This document shows, piece by piece, positions 30,668-39,049 of a stretch of DNA of 64,000 bases. The DNA is from Devosia neptuniae (GTDB lineage: Bacteria > Pseudomonadota > Alphaproteobacteria > Rhizobiales > Devosiaceae), in contig NZ_CP104965.1 of NCBI RefSeq assembly GCF_025452235.1, forward strand, positions 3,344,501 to 3,408,500, read 5' to 3'. Both the position numbers and the translations under genes were made by a program. Within the stretch, counting starts at the first letter, position 1; the number at the start of each line of letters is the position of its first letter. The notes under the pieces are model-generated. The model made no database searches. It was given only the letters and a program-made list of their open reading frames with translations, and was not told the DNA's origin.

Positions 30668-31118
30668 CGGGTATCTCGCTCAGATTGTCGCAGCGGTGGT
30701 AGAGAATCGCGCCGGGATTGCCGATCGGGCTGGTGGGTTCGTAGGTCCCCGACACCTGCATCATGGCGTCATAGGACGATACCACCTGGATGGTCTTATC
30801 GTCATAAGGGGTTATGGCGAAGGTGTCGGGATAAATTTCGTCCAAGCCCTCGCACACCGCCGAAGCGAAGAAGGACCGGTTGGTCGCGTGGGTTTTGACG
30901 TCGAAAAACTCGCAGCTATGCTCCAGCGACCGAATGCCGCCCGCAAAGGTCATCACCGAGACATTGGCATCGGACAGCGCGTCAGCGCCGTCCTTCTCCA
31001 GCGCCTGGCACGTCTCCGGCGTCGTCACATAGACCTTGCTCTGGTCGACGGTGAATTCAGGCTGCGCCAGCGCCGGAGAGGCCATGAAGCCCAGCGCCAC
31101 AACAAGAATCGCCTTCAT
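30660..31118 (-). CDS. Hypothetical secreted protein between gatC and gatA
   Basis: A 152-residue protein with a clear Sec signal peptide ([19 protein letters not shown]), probably periplasmic. The mature part contains four cysteines (TCQALEK, HSCEFF, AVCEGL and HRCDNL), which may form two disulfides. I do not recognise a family. Its ATG overlaps the stop of the acetyltransferase gene (ATGA) and its end overlaps the gatA start, so it is firmly embedded in the gatC-gatA operon. Confidence 0.65.
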   Translation of the reverse strand: MKAILVVALGFMASPALAQPEFTVDQSKVYVTTPETCQALEKDGADALSDANVSVMTFAGGIRSLEHSCEFFDVKTHATNRSFFASAVCEGLDEIYPDTFAITPYDDKTIQVVSSYDAMMQVSGTYEPTSPIGNPGAILYHRCDNLSEIPVD

Positions 31119-31597
31119 GCTGTCTGCTCCTGGCGAAGCGGCTTTTCAAAAAACGCTGACCACTGGCTGTCCGGATAGTCGAGGAACGGCCCGCGAGCGA
31201 CAAATCCGCTGCGCGTATACAGCCGATGCGCCTCGGGCATGTCAGCCGCAGCACCCGTTTCGAGCATCAGCACGTCCAGCCCGCGCTCCTGCGCCAGCCC
31301 GACAATAGCCTCGAGCAACGCCGACCCGACGCGCTTGCCGCGCACCTCCGGATCCGTGAACATGCGCTTGACCTCGCCCATCCCAGCCGAATGCACCCTA
31401 AGGGCGCCGCAGCCAATGGCCCGCCCCGTCTCGTCCCGCGCGACAAACACACTTGTATCGGCGCCGGCCATCTGCTCGACCGTCAGCTTGAACTGGAATT
31501 CGGGCGGCGACAGCGGCAGCAGATGGGCATTGAGCTTGTCGATCAGCCCGCGCACGTCATCCTGCAATGGGGTCTCAATGGCGATCGAAACCGCCAT
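31115..31597 (-). CDS. GNAT family N-acetyltransferase
   Basis: A 160-residue GNAT protein. Motif A is EVKRMFTDPEVRGKRVGSAL and the C-terminal half has AHRLYTRSGF, both typical for acetyl-CoA binding and the family beta-bulge. Substrate unknown. Its ATG is directly adjacent to the gatC stop and its stop overlaps the next gene, so it is coexpressed with gatC and gatA. It belongs to a different subgroup from the acetyltransferase at 27180. Confidence 0.85.
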   Translation of the reverse strand: MAVSIAIETPLQDDVRGLIDKLNAHLLPLSPPEFQFKLTVEQMAGADTSVFVARDETGRAIGCGALRVHSAGMGEVKRMFTDPEVRGKRVGSALLEAIVGLAQERGLDVLMLETGAAADMPEAHRLYTRSGFVARGPFLDYPDSQWSAFFEKPLRQEQTA

Positions 31598-31885
31598 TTA
31601 CTCGACCACCTTCGGCACCATGAAGAAATTGTCTTCGCTGAGCGGTGCATTGCTGACGATCTTGTCGGCATAGCCGCCATCGCTGATCACGTCATCGCGG
31701 CGCCGCAGCGTCATCGGCGTCACCGAGGTCATCGGCTCGACACCCGAAACATCGACTTCGGCCAGCTGTTCTACAAAGCCGAGAATGGCGTTGAGCTCGC
31801 TCTGATAGCCGACGACCTCGTCTTCTTCGATGCGAATGCGGGCCAGGCGCCCAATGCGCTTTACAGTTGCGGCATCGACGGACAT
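31598..31885 (-). CDS. gatC: Asp-tRNA(Asn)/Glu-tRNA(Gln) amidotransferase subunit C
   Basis: Small 95-residue subunit that wraps around and stabilises GatA and contacts GatB. It has the family's N-terminal pattern [15 protein letters not shown], the [15 protein letters not shown] helix and the [11 protein letters not shown] segment. The C-terminus [10 protein letters not shown] is the usual strongly conserved end. It starts the segment gatC-GNAT-secreted protein-gatA. Confidence 0.95.
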   Translation of the reverse strand: MSVDAATVKRIGRLARIRIEEDEVVGYQSELNAILGFVEQLAEVDVSGVEPMTSVTPMTLRRRDDVISDGGYADKIVSNAPLSEDNFFMVPKVVE

Positions 31886-31973
31886 CTCAAACTCCAGAAA
31901 ATTGCGGCACGATTTTCCGCTTCAATAGCAATGCGCGGCCACAAAATACAATGAAATTGGCTTATGCGCCGGA

Positions 31974-32507
31974 TCAGACTTCCAGCGCCATGGACGGTTC
32001 AAGCGCCACCAGCCCCGTTCCGTCCAACCGGTCGCGCAATGCAGCCACCGCCACATCCACATCGGCCTCGCTACCACCCAGCACCAGCAGCTTGGGCGCC
32101 GAAGCCTCCAGCAGCCCCAAGCCAAGCCCGGTCAGCGCAGCCCCGTCGCCCAGCAGCACGACCACGGCATCGCCCGCCCAACGCCCCAGAACCGGCAATG
32201 CATCCGTTACCAATAATAGCGGCGGCTCGCCCACGGCATCGACCAGCGTAGCGCCCTGCCCCGCCCGAAAAACCGCAACAGTCTCCGGATCCGATCCCTC
32301 ATCAAGCAACCGCGCCGGCCGCCGCGGTTTCCAGCGTGCCGCATCAACACCCGGCACACCATCCCCCCGCGATTCGAACTGCGCATCCGCCCCGGACACC
32401 AATTCCACCGCATCGATTTCCGCAGGCGCCGCCCCGGCATCCATCACCAAAATCTGCCCACCAATATGCATCCGCAGCGTCGTGCCGCCAAACCAGGTGA
32501 GTTTCAT
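31974..32507 (-). CDS. Degenerate metallo-beta-lactamase-fold-like protein
   Basis: A 177-residue protein whose start (MKLTWFGGTTLRMHIGGQ and LVMDAGAAP) resembles the first strands of the Zn-dependent hydrolases of the UlaG-like metallo-beta-lactamase group. The HxHxDH metal motif and the later histidines of that fold are absent, and the protein is shorter than the family. The second half is rich in Ala, Gly and Leu. It is probably not an active metallohydrolase. AGGAAAG before the ATG supports the start. It may be a relic or a new non-catalytic protein. Confidence 0.5.
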   Translation of the reverse strand: MKLTWFGGTTLRMHIGGQILVMDAGAAPAEIDAVELVSGADAQFESRGDGVPGVDAARWKPRRPARLLDEGSDPETVAVFRAGQGATLVDAVGEPPLLLVTDALPVLGRWAGDAVVVLLGDGAALTGLGLGLLEASAPKLLVLGGSEADVDVAVAALRDRLDGTGLVALEPSMALEV

Positions 32508-32576
32508 TTGAGCTTTCCTGTCGCCATTTACGTGGCGAGCCTATAGGACGGAACTAATGACACAAGCCAGAGCAGC

Positions 32577-33041
32577 ATGACCGACGACGTCCCCGCCAAT
32601 CCGCTCGAATCGATCCCCCCAACCGGACGGATCATGGGGCTCGACCTCGGCACGAAAACCATCGGCGTCGCAATCTCTGATGGCATGCGCTATTCGGCCA
32701 CGCCGCTCGAAACCATCAAGCGCACCAAATTCACCCAGGATGCGATCCGCCTCGAAGAGCTGATCGCCCAGAATGCCATTGCCGCCATCATCCTGGGCCT
32801 GCCGCTCAATATGGATGGTTCGGAAGGCCCGCGCGTGCAATCCACCCGCGCCTTTGCCCGCAGCCTCGCGCAGCGCATCACCCTGCCCATCGCCTTTTGG
32901 GACGAGCGCCTTTCCACGTCCGCCGTCACCCGCATGATGATCGACGCCGACCTGCGCCGCGATCGCCGCGCCGAAATCGTCGACAAGCTGGCCGCCAGCT
33001 ATATCCTGCAAGGGGCCCTCGATCGTCTGCGGCGGCAATAA
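32577..33041 (+). CDS. ruvX: Putative pre-16S rRNA nuclease YqgF/RuvX
   Basis: A 154-residue RNase H-like protein of the YqgF family, which processes the 5' end of 16S rRNA and has been called a Holliday junction resolvase homologue. It shows GLDLGTKTIGVAISD (catalytic Asp), ILGLPLNMDGSEGPRV, FWDERLSTSAV and the final Asp in EIVDKLAASYIL. The N-terminal 18 residues precede the domain; an internal Met at the GLDLG segment could also start it. It is followed by pyrB after 81 bp. Confidence 0.92.
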   Translation: MTDDVPANPLESIPPTGRIMGLDLGTKTIGVAISDGMRYSATPLETIKRTKFTQDAIRLEELIAQNAIAAIILGLPLNMDGSEGPRVQSTRAFARSLAQRITLPIAFWDERLSTSAVTRMMIDADLRRDRRAEIVDKLAASYILQGALDRLRRQ

Positions 33042-33122
33042 TCTACGCGAAAATCGCACAACCGCCTTGCCCCCCATCGCCCCCTCCGCTAGACCGCTGC
33101 AAATATCGCAGGATGGGAGCGC

Positions 33123-34121
33123 ATGGCACAAACTCGCGCCAGCAAGACCGCAACGCCCGCCGGTTCGACCGGCGACTTTCCCCCATTTAACCAGCGCCAT
33201 CTGCTTTCGATAGCCGACCTCAAGCAGCACGAGATTATCGATCTGCTTGATCGCGCCGAACGCATGGTTCCGGTCAGCCGGCAGGAGCGCAAGACGCTCC
33301 CCACCCTGGCGGGCAAGACGCAGATCAATCTGTTCTTCGAGCCATCGACCCGCACCCAGGGCTCGTTCGAGATTGCCGGCAAGCGGCTGGGCGCTCTGGT
33401 CATGAACATGTCGGTCAAGACCAGCTCGGTGAGTAAGGGCGAAACCCTGATCGACACCGCCACCACGCTCAACGCCATGCGCCCCGACGTCATCGTCGTG
33501 CGCCACTCGGCGGCCGGCGCGGTGGAACTCCTCAGCCAAAAGGTCGGTTGCGCTGTCATCAATGCCGGCGACGGTGCCCATGAGCACCCCACCCAGGCGC
33601 TGCTCGACGCCCTGACCATCCGCAACCACAAGGGCCGCATCTCCGGCCTGACCGTCGCCATCTGCGGCGATATCGCCAATTCCCGCGTGGTGCGCTCCAA
33701 CCTGCTACTGCTCGGCGCGCTTAATGTGCGCACCCGCGTCATCGCTCCGCGCAATCTGCTGCCCGCCGGCATCGAACACCTCGCCACCGAAGTGTTCACC
33801 GACATGCGCGAAGGTCTCAAGGATGTCGATGTGGTCATGATGCTGCGCCTGCAGCATGAGCGCGCCAATGGCCGCATGATCCCCTCGGTCCGCGAATATT
33901 ACCGCTTCTATGGCCTCGACGCCGAAAAGCTCAGCTTTGCCAAGCCTGACGTCATCGTCATGCATCCCGGCCCGATGAATCGCGGCGTCGAGATCGACCC
34001 CGCCATTGCCGACGGCCCCGCCTCGGTGGTCACCGAACAGGTCGAAATGGGGGTCGCCGTGCGCATGGCCGTTCTCGATGCCCTGCTGCCGGCCCGAAAT
34101 AACGAGGGGAACCAGCCATGA
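33123..34121 (+). CDS. pyrB: Aspartate carbamoyltransferase catalytic subunit
   Basis: Condenses carbamoyl phosphate with aspartate, the first committed step of pyrimidine synthesis. It is 332 aa. The carbamoyl phosphate loop reads [13 protein letters not shown], where the usual RTRTSFE is slightly changed. [11 protein letters not shown] contains the catalytic Lys, and [11 protein letters not shown] and [12 protein letters not shown] follow in the order expected. Its stop overlaps the ATG of the dihydroorotase-like gene by 4 nt, which fits the formation of a complex between the two products. Confidence 0.95.
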   Translation: MAQTRASKTATPAGSTGDFPPFNQRHLLSIADLKQHEIIDLLDRAERMVPVSRQERKTLPTLAGKTQINLFFEPSTRTQGSFEIAGKRLGALVMNMSVKTSSVSKGETLIDTATTLNAMRPDVIVVRHSAAGAVELLSQKVGCAVINAGDGAHEHPTQALLDALTIRNHKGRISGLTVAICGDIANSRVVRSNLLLLGALNVRTRVIAPRNLLPAGIEHLATEVFTDMREGLKDVDVVMMLRLQHERANGRMIPSVREYYRFYGLDAEKLSFAKPDVIVMHPGPMNRGVEIDPAIADGPASVVTEQVEMGVAVRMAVLDALLPARNNEGNQP

Positions 34122-35416
34122 GCCGCCCCCTCCTCATCGAAAATGCCCGCATCGTCGATCCGGCTTCGGGCACTGACCAACAAGGCGCCGTCCTCGTCGA
34201 AAACGGCCTGATTTCCGACATCGCCTTTGGCGGTCCGGTCGGCGTGCCCGAAGACGCTGAAGTCTTCAACGCCAATGGCCACGTGCTCTCGCCCGGCCTG
34301 ATCGATATGCGCGTCTTTACCGGCGAGCCCGGCAAGGAATATCGCGAGACCCTCGCCTCGGCGGGCGAAGCTGCCGCTGCCGGCGGTGTCACCAGTTTCG
34401 TCATGATGCCCGATACGACCCCCGTGGTGGACGACGGCGCGCTGATCGATTTCCTGATCCGCCGCGCCAAGGCCACCAGCAAGGTCAACGTCCTGCCCGC
34501 CGGCGCCATCACCAAGGGGCTCGATGGTCAGGAAATGACCGAGTTCGGCTTGCTCAAGGAAGCCGGTGCGGTCTGCATCACCGATGGCCGCCGCTCGATC
34601 CAGTCCACCTCGCTGCTGCGCACCGTGATGAGCTACGCCGCCAATTACGGCCTCACCGTCGTTCATCATGTCTCCGACAAGGGGCTGACTGGCGATGGCG
34701 TGATGAATGAAGGCCTCTTCGCCACCATTCTGGGCCTCAAGGGCATTCCCCGCGAAGCCGAGACCATTCCCCTCGCCCGTGACCTGCAATTGGCGGCTCT
34801 CACCGGCACGAAATACCACGCTGCACAGATCTCCTGCGCCGCCTCGGTCGACCTGGTCGCCGTCGCCAAAAAGCGCAACACATCGGTTACCGCTGGTATC
34901 TCGATCAACAATCTGGCGCTCAACGAAAACGACATCGGCCGCTACCGCACCTTCTTCAAGCTCTCGACGCCCCTGCGCTCCGAGGATGATCGCCAGGCGG
35001 TCATTGAAGGCCTGCGCAATGGCACGATCGATACCATCCATTCCGATCATGACCCCCAGGATTCCGAGGTCAAGCGCCAGCCCTTCGCCGAAGCCTCGGA
35101 TGGCGCGATCGGCCTCGAAACCCTGCTGGCCGCCGCTTTGCGACTGGTCCATTCCGGCGATGTCGACCTGCTGACAGTGCTGCGCGCCATGACCAGCCGG
35201 CCCGCCGACATTCTCGGCCTGCCATCCGGGCGCATCGCCAAGGGCGCCCCAGCCGATCTGATCGTCTTTGATCTGGATTATCCCTGGCAGGTCACCGAGC
35301 GCGAAATCCGTTCGCGTTCGCATAATACCTCCTTTGAAGGCGCGCGACTTGCTGGCAAAGTGCTGCGCACAATCGTGGGCGGGCAAACCGTCCATACCCA
35401 TGTCGAGGAGAGCTGA
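34118..35416 (+). CDS. pyrC: Dihydroorotase-like protein lacking metal ligands (PyrC-type, probably non-catalytic)
   Basis: A 432-residue amidohydrolase-fold protein of the dihydroorotase family, coupled to pyrB. Key metal positions of active enzymes are changed: the DxHxH site reads DMRVF (Arg65, Phe67), the later HxxHxS site reads HAAQIS (Gln237 for His) and the TDHAPH box is SDHDPQ. His183-His184 and the aspartate of the last box remain. I expect no hydrolase activity. The Pseudomonas pyrBC' pair, where an inactive dihydroorotase homologue is needed for aspartate carbamoyltransferase assembly, is the closest known analogy. A working dihydroorotase should then be encoded elsewhere in the genome. 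Confidence 0.85.
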   Translation: MSRPLLIENARIVDPASGTDQQGAVLVENGLISDIAFGGPVGVPEDAEVFNANGHVLSPGLIDMRVFTGEPGKEYRETLASAGEAAAAGGVTSFVMMPDTTPVVDDGALIDFLIRRAKATSKVNVLPAGAITKGLDGQEMTEFGLLKEAGAVCITDGRRSIQSTSLLRTVMSYAANYGLTVVHHVSDKGLTGDGVMNEGLFATILGLKGIPREAETIPLARDLQLAALTGTKYHAAQISCAASVDLVAVAKKRNTSVTAGISINNLALNENDIGRYRTFFKLSTPLRSEDDRQAVIEGLRNGTIDTIHSDHDPQDSEVKRQPFAEASDGAIGLETLLAAALRLVHSGDVDLLTVLRAMTSRPADILGLPSGRIAKGAPADLIVFDLDYPWQVTEREIRSRSHNTSFEGARLAGKVLRTIVGGQTVHTHVEES

Positions 35417-35419
35417 TCC

Positions 35420-36100
35420 GTGACGGATTCCTACGTGCCGATGTTCGCCAATTGGCTGTTTGGCGGCGCCATGCTGCCGGGCCTCGTGGTCACGCTGATC
35501 ATTGCTTACCTGTTCGGCTCCATTCCCTTCGGCTTGTTCCTGACCCGCGCCGCCGGCCTGGGCGATATCCGCCAGATCGGCTCGGGTAACATCGGGGCTA
35601 CCAATGTGCTGCGCACCGGTAATCGCCCGATCGCGGCGGCAACACTGCTGCTCGATGCCGCCAAGGCCGCTGTCGCGATCCTCGTGGCCCGCACGCTGCT
35701 TTATAATCCCAACCTGCCGGTGGGCGGCGATGCCGCCCTGCCGCTCTATCTGGCGGCACTGGGCGCGTTTCTGGGTCACTGCTTTCCCGTCTGGCTCGGC
35801 TTCAAGGGCGGCAAAGGCGTCGCCGTGATGATCGGTAGCCTCCTCACCCTGTCCTGGCCCGTTGGGCTGATCTTCTGCGGTGTCTGGCTGCTCATCGCCT
35901 TCACGCGCAAGCTCTCCTCCCTCGCGGCCCTCACCGCTGCCGCCACCGCCCCGATCTTTGCCTATGTGGTGGTCGATGAATGGCTGGCGGCCACGGCAGC
36001 CCTGCTGGCCATCCTGCTGTTCTACCAGCACCGCGAAAATATCATGCGGCTGATTGCCGGCACCGAGCCCAAGATCGGCTCGGAAAAGAAGGCCTCTTAG
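35420..36100 (+). CDS. plsY: Acyl phosphate:glycerol-3-phosphate acyltransferase
   Basis: Membrane enzyme making 1-acyl-glycerol-3-phosphate from acyl phosphate, the first acylation in phospholipid synthesis. It is 226 aa with about five membrane spans. The three family motifs are visible: [21 protein letters not shown] and FKGGKGVAV. The GTG start has GGAGAG upstream in the end of pyrC, three bases away. A later ATG (MFANWLFGG) would remove only eight residues. Confidence 0.94.
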   Translation: MTDSYVPMFANWLFGGAMLPGLVVTLIIAYLFGSIPFGLFLTRAAGLGDIRQIGSGNIGATNVLRTGNRPIAAATLLLDAAKAAVAILVARTLLYNPNLPVGGDAALPLYLAALGAFLGHCFPVWLGFKGGKGVAVMIGSLLTLSWPVGLIFCGVWLLIAFTRKLSSLAALTAAATAPIFAYVVVDEWLAATAALLAILLFYQHRENIMRLIAGTEPKIGSEKKAS

Positions 36101-36127
36101 GCCTTGGCGCTGCGCTCGGGTGAAACC

Positions 36128-37234
36128 ATGTTGACCCCCCCGCAGCGCGTCGCCTGGCTTCGCCTGCTGCGTACCGACAATGTCGGGCCGGTCACCTTCC
36201 GCCAATTACTCAATCGCTTCGGCTCAGCCGAGGCGGCGATTGATGCCCTGCCCGGCCTGCTCAAGCGCACTGGCAAGCCGCTGCGCATCACCACGCCATC
36301 CCAGGCCGAAGACGAGATTGCCGGGCTTGAGCGCTATGGCGCGCGCCTCGTTGCCACGGGCGAAGCGGCATACCCTGACCTGCTCAACCACATTCCCGCC
36401 TCCCCGCCGCTGGTCACCATGGCCGGCGGCGAGAATCTGGATTGGCAACGGACGGTCGGCATTGTCGGCGCGCGCAATGCTTCGTCCGCCGGCATCAAGA
36501 TGACCCGTCTCTTGGCCACGGACCTCGGCGAGCGCGGCTACACCGTGGTCTCGGGCCTGGCCCGTGGTATCGACACGGCCGCCCACCAGGCCAGCCTCAC
36601 CACGGGCACGATTGCCGTTCTGGCCGGTGGCTTCGACAAGATCTATCCGTCCGAAAATATCCCGCTCGCCCACGATATTCTCGACAATGGCGGCGCCCTG
36701 CTCACCGAAATGCCGCTGGGCTGGGAACCGCGCGCCAAGGATTTCCCGAGGCGTAACCGGCTGGTTTCCGGTCTGTCGCTCGGCATTGTCGTGGTCGAAG
36801 CCGCCAAGCGCTCCGGCTCGCTGATCACCGCTCGGCTGGCATTGGAACAGAACCGCGACGTGTTCGCCGTACCCGGCTCGCCCTTGGACCCACGCGCCGA
36901 GGGCGGCAATTCGCTGATCCAGCAAGGCGCCAAGCTGATCACCAATGCCGAAGACATCATCGAAACATTGGGCAGTGCCGATCCGGCCCGCAACGCCCTG
37001 TTCGATCCGCCATGGGAGCCAGACCTCGGCATCGAAGCTGCCGAGCCAGCCCCCGGCGACGACGAAAAATCCCGGCTGCTATCAGCCCTCAGCGCCACGC
37101 CCGTCGAGATCGACGAGTTGATCCGGCAATCCAGCCTCAGCGCCGGGACCATGCAAATGCTGCTGCTCGAACTCGATCTGGCCGGCCAGATCGAGTGGTC
37201 GAGCGGGCAACTTGTGGCGCTGAAATATAGCTGA
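36128..37234 (+). CDS. dprA: DNA-processing protein DprA
   Basis: Loads RecA on incoming single-stranded DNA during transformation, and occurs also in species not known to be competent. It is 368 aa with a SAM-like N-terminal region (LRTDNVGPVTFRQLLNRFG), the Rossmann-like core (GARNASSAGIKM, VSGLARGIDTAAH, EMPLGWEPRAKDFPRRNRL) and a C-terminal winged helix after about residue 300. I chose the ATG preceded by GGGTGAA; a TTG 24 bp earlier is less likely. It follows plsY by 27 bp and converges on the aldo/keto reductase. Confidence 0.94.
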   Translation: MLTPPQRVAWLRLLRTDNVGPVTFRQLLNRFGSAEAAIDALPGLLKRTGKPLRITTPSQAEDEIAGLERYGARLVATGEAAYPDLLNHIPASPPLVTMAGGENLDWQRTVGIVGARNASSAGIKMTRLLATDLGERGYTVVSGLARGIDTAAHQASLTTGTIAVLAGGFDKIYPSENIPLAHDILDNGGALLTEMPLGWEPRAKDFPRRNRLVSGLSLGIVVVEAAKRSGSLITARLALEQNRDVFAVPGSPLDPRAEGGNSLIQQGAKLITNAEDIIETLGSADPARNALFDPPWEPDLGIEAAEPAPGDDEKSRLLSALSATPVEIDELIRQSSLSAGTMQMLLLELDLAGQIEWSSGQLVALKYS

Positions 37235-37236
37235 GA

Positions 37237-38256
37237 CTAGCGACCACGGTTGCGTTGATTGATGCCTGCGGTGCCATAGGGATAGTCGCCGACCACCGGC
37301 TTGCTCGCCGCATTCAAAGCATCAATGTCCGCCTGGCTCAGCTTGAGCGCCGCCGATTTGAGATTATCGGCCAGTTGCTCCGGCGTCCGCGCGCCCAGAA
37401 TCACCGATGTCACTGCCGGCTGCGCCGCAACCCAGGCCAGCGCGACCTGCGCCATGCTGACCTTATGTGCCTTGGCGATGTCCTCGACCGCGCCGATCAC
37501 CGCCCAGGTGCTGTCCTTGGCATTGCGCGCCTCGAAGGCCTCCATGCCGCGATTGGGGTTTTCGCCCAGCCGGGTTGCGCCCGTCGGCGCCTGATCGCGC
37601 TTATACTTGCCCGACAGCCAACCGCCACCCAGCGGGGACCAGGGCAAAAGCCCGATCTGGGCGTCGAGCGAGGCCGGCACGATCTCGTGTTCGATGTCGC
37701 GGGAGAGCAGGCTATATTGCGGCTGCAGCGTCACCGGCGGCTGGTAGCCATTAAGTTTGGCCAGATACACCGCCTTGGTCAGCTGCCAGGCAGTGAAGTT
37801 GGAAAAACCATAATAGGCAATCTTGCCGTTACGCGTCGCGTCATCGAGAAAGCGCAGCGTTTCCTCGAGCGGGGTCACCGCGTCGAAGGCGTGCATCTGA
37901 TAGAGATCGACCTGCTCCACGCCCAGCCGCTTGAGCGAGGCATCGAGCGCCGAGCGCAAATGCTTGCGCGATATGCCCACATCGTTCCGCCCCTCCCCCA
38001 TGGGAAACCGCGCCTTGGTGGCGATCACCACGCTATTGGCGCGGCTGGCATCGGCCTTGAGCCAGTTGCCGATAATGCTTTCGGACGCGCCGGCGTTGTA
38101 AACATCGGCCGTATCGATGAAATTGCCCCCGGCCGCCACATAATCATCCAGCAGGCGATGCGAGGTTGCTTCGTCGGCTTCCTTGCCGAACGTCATCGTG
38201 CCCAGGCACAAATGCGAGACGATCGTGCCGCTATTGCCGAGTTTGCGGTATTCCAT
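37237..38256 (-). CDS. Aldo/keto reductase
   Basis: A 339-residue NADPH-dependent oxidoreductase with the TIM-barrel AKR fold. The catalytic tetrad can be placed: Asp in FIDTADVYNAG with Tyr in the same segment, Lys in VIATKARFP and His in YQMHAFD. The C-terminal cofactor site is SVILGARTPEQL. It resembles the YajO/Tas-like group acting on aldehydes and sugars; the true substrate is unknown. It stands alone on the minus strand between dprA and an oxidase-like gene. Confidence 0.9.
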   Translation of the reverse strand: MEYRKLGNSGTIVSHLCLGTMTFGKEADEATSHRLLDDYVAAGGNFIDTADVYNAGASESIIGNWLKADASRANSVVIATKARFPMGEGRNDVGISRKHLRSALDASLKRLGVEQVDLYQMHAFDAVTPLEETLRFLDDATRNGKIAYYGFSNFTAWQLTKAVYLAKLNGYQPPVTLQPQYSLLSRDIEHEIVPASLDAQIGLLPWSPLGGGWLSGKYKRDQAPTGATRLGENPNRGMEAFEARNAKDSTWAVIGAVEDIAKAHKVSMAQVALAWVAAQPAVTSVILGARTPEQLADNLKSAALKLSQADIDALNAASKPVVGDYPYGTAGINQRNRGR

Positions 38257-38410
38257 GGTCCATTCCTCCTCGGGTGACCTGACATGCAGCCAGCGGCGAA
38301 CTCACTGACGAGCTCAACGCACGATGGCCAGTTTGGCTGAATGTGTGAAACGGTTCGCCTGATGGGCGACCACCACCATTCCTGCACAGAACCGCCCGCC
38401 CTGACAAGGC

Positions 38411-38422
38411 TGCAACGTTGCA
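38411..38422. promoter_or_regulatory. Perfect 12-bp palindrome, candidate operator
   Basis: TGCAACGTTGCA has the central CG and symmetry of LacI-type operators. It lies in the 265-bp divergent gap between the aldo/keto reductase and the oxidase-like gene, which otherwise shows no recognisable element. No regulator gene is nearby, so the assignment is weak. Confidence 0.3.
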
Positions 38423-38521
38423 CCTGCGCTTCTGCGTGGCGAAACCCCTTGGAAAGGCGTAGATTTGCGCGGCTCGTGATCGGCTCCGGGGGGAGGCCCG
38501 AACGGGCATGGGGAGATAAAA

Positions 38522-38923
38522 ATGCCAAAAGTGTCCAACCTGTTCTTCAAGGCTGCCATTCTGTTCCTGATCGTGGGGATCGGGATCGGCATCCACATGT
38601 CGATCAGCCACAACCACAATGTGATCGGAGCGCACGCCCACATCAACCTGCTCGGCTGGGTCACCAGCGCCCTGTTCGGCGGCTATTACGCGCTCAACCC
38701 CGCCAAGGCCGAACGTCGCCTCGCATTCATCCACTTCGGTGTCTACACCACCGGCGTCGCCATCATGGCCGTCTCGCTCTACTTGCTGCTGCAGGGCGTC
38801 ACCGCAGTCGAACCCCTGGTGGCGCTGAGCTCGCTGGTCGTCTTTGCCGGCGTGCTGATCTTCGCCTGGACCGTATTTTCCAGCGACACCCCGGCGGTTT
38901 CCCGCAAGGCGCGCCTCGCCTGA
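38522..38923 (+). CDS. Small membrane protein related to heme-copper oxidase subunit I fragment
   Basis: A 133-residue protein with four hydrophobic segments. The pattern HNHNVIGAHAHINLLGWV after the first helix resembles a heme-ligand region in the N-terminal part of heme-copper oxidase subunit I, and short proteins of this type are often annotated as cytochrome oxidase-like. It is far too short to be an oxidase. Binding of heme or metal by its histidine cluster is possible. GGGGAG precedes the ATG. No other oxidase genes are near. Confidence 0.65.
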   Translation: MPKVSNLFFKAAILFLIVGIGIGIHMSISHNHNVIGAHAHINLLGWVTSALFGGYYALNPAKAERRLAFIHFGVYTTGVAIMAVSLYLLLQGVTAVEPLVALSSLVVFAGVLIFAWTVFSSDTPAVSRKARLA

Positions 38924-38981
38924 TCCAACGACTTTGCTCGGTCCTTTTTACCGGGGGCCGAGCCCGTTTAGACAGGGGCCG

Positions 38982-39010
38982 TTGACACGACCCTCCGCCT
39001 TCACCATGTT
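38982..39010 (+). promoter_or_regulatory. Candidate promoter of topA
   Basis: TTGACA and CATGTT are separated by 17 bp, 40 bp before the topA ATG. The -35 box is a perfect consensus match; the -10 is a moderate one. The assignment is by eye. Confidence 0.5.
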
Positions 39011-39049
39011 GCGCCACCTCAAGACAAGCGGTTGCGGAACGGAATATCC

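Noticed and set aside
33908..36205. Minus-strand open frame of over 760 codons opposite pyrC and plsY
   Set aside because: Antisense to well-supported genes, no recognisable domain.
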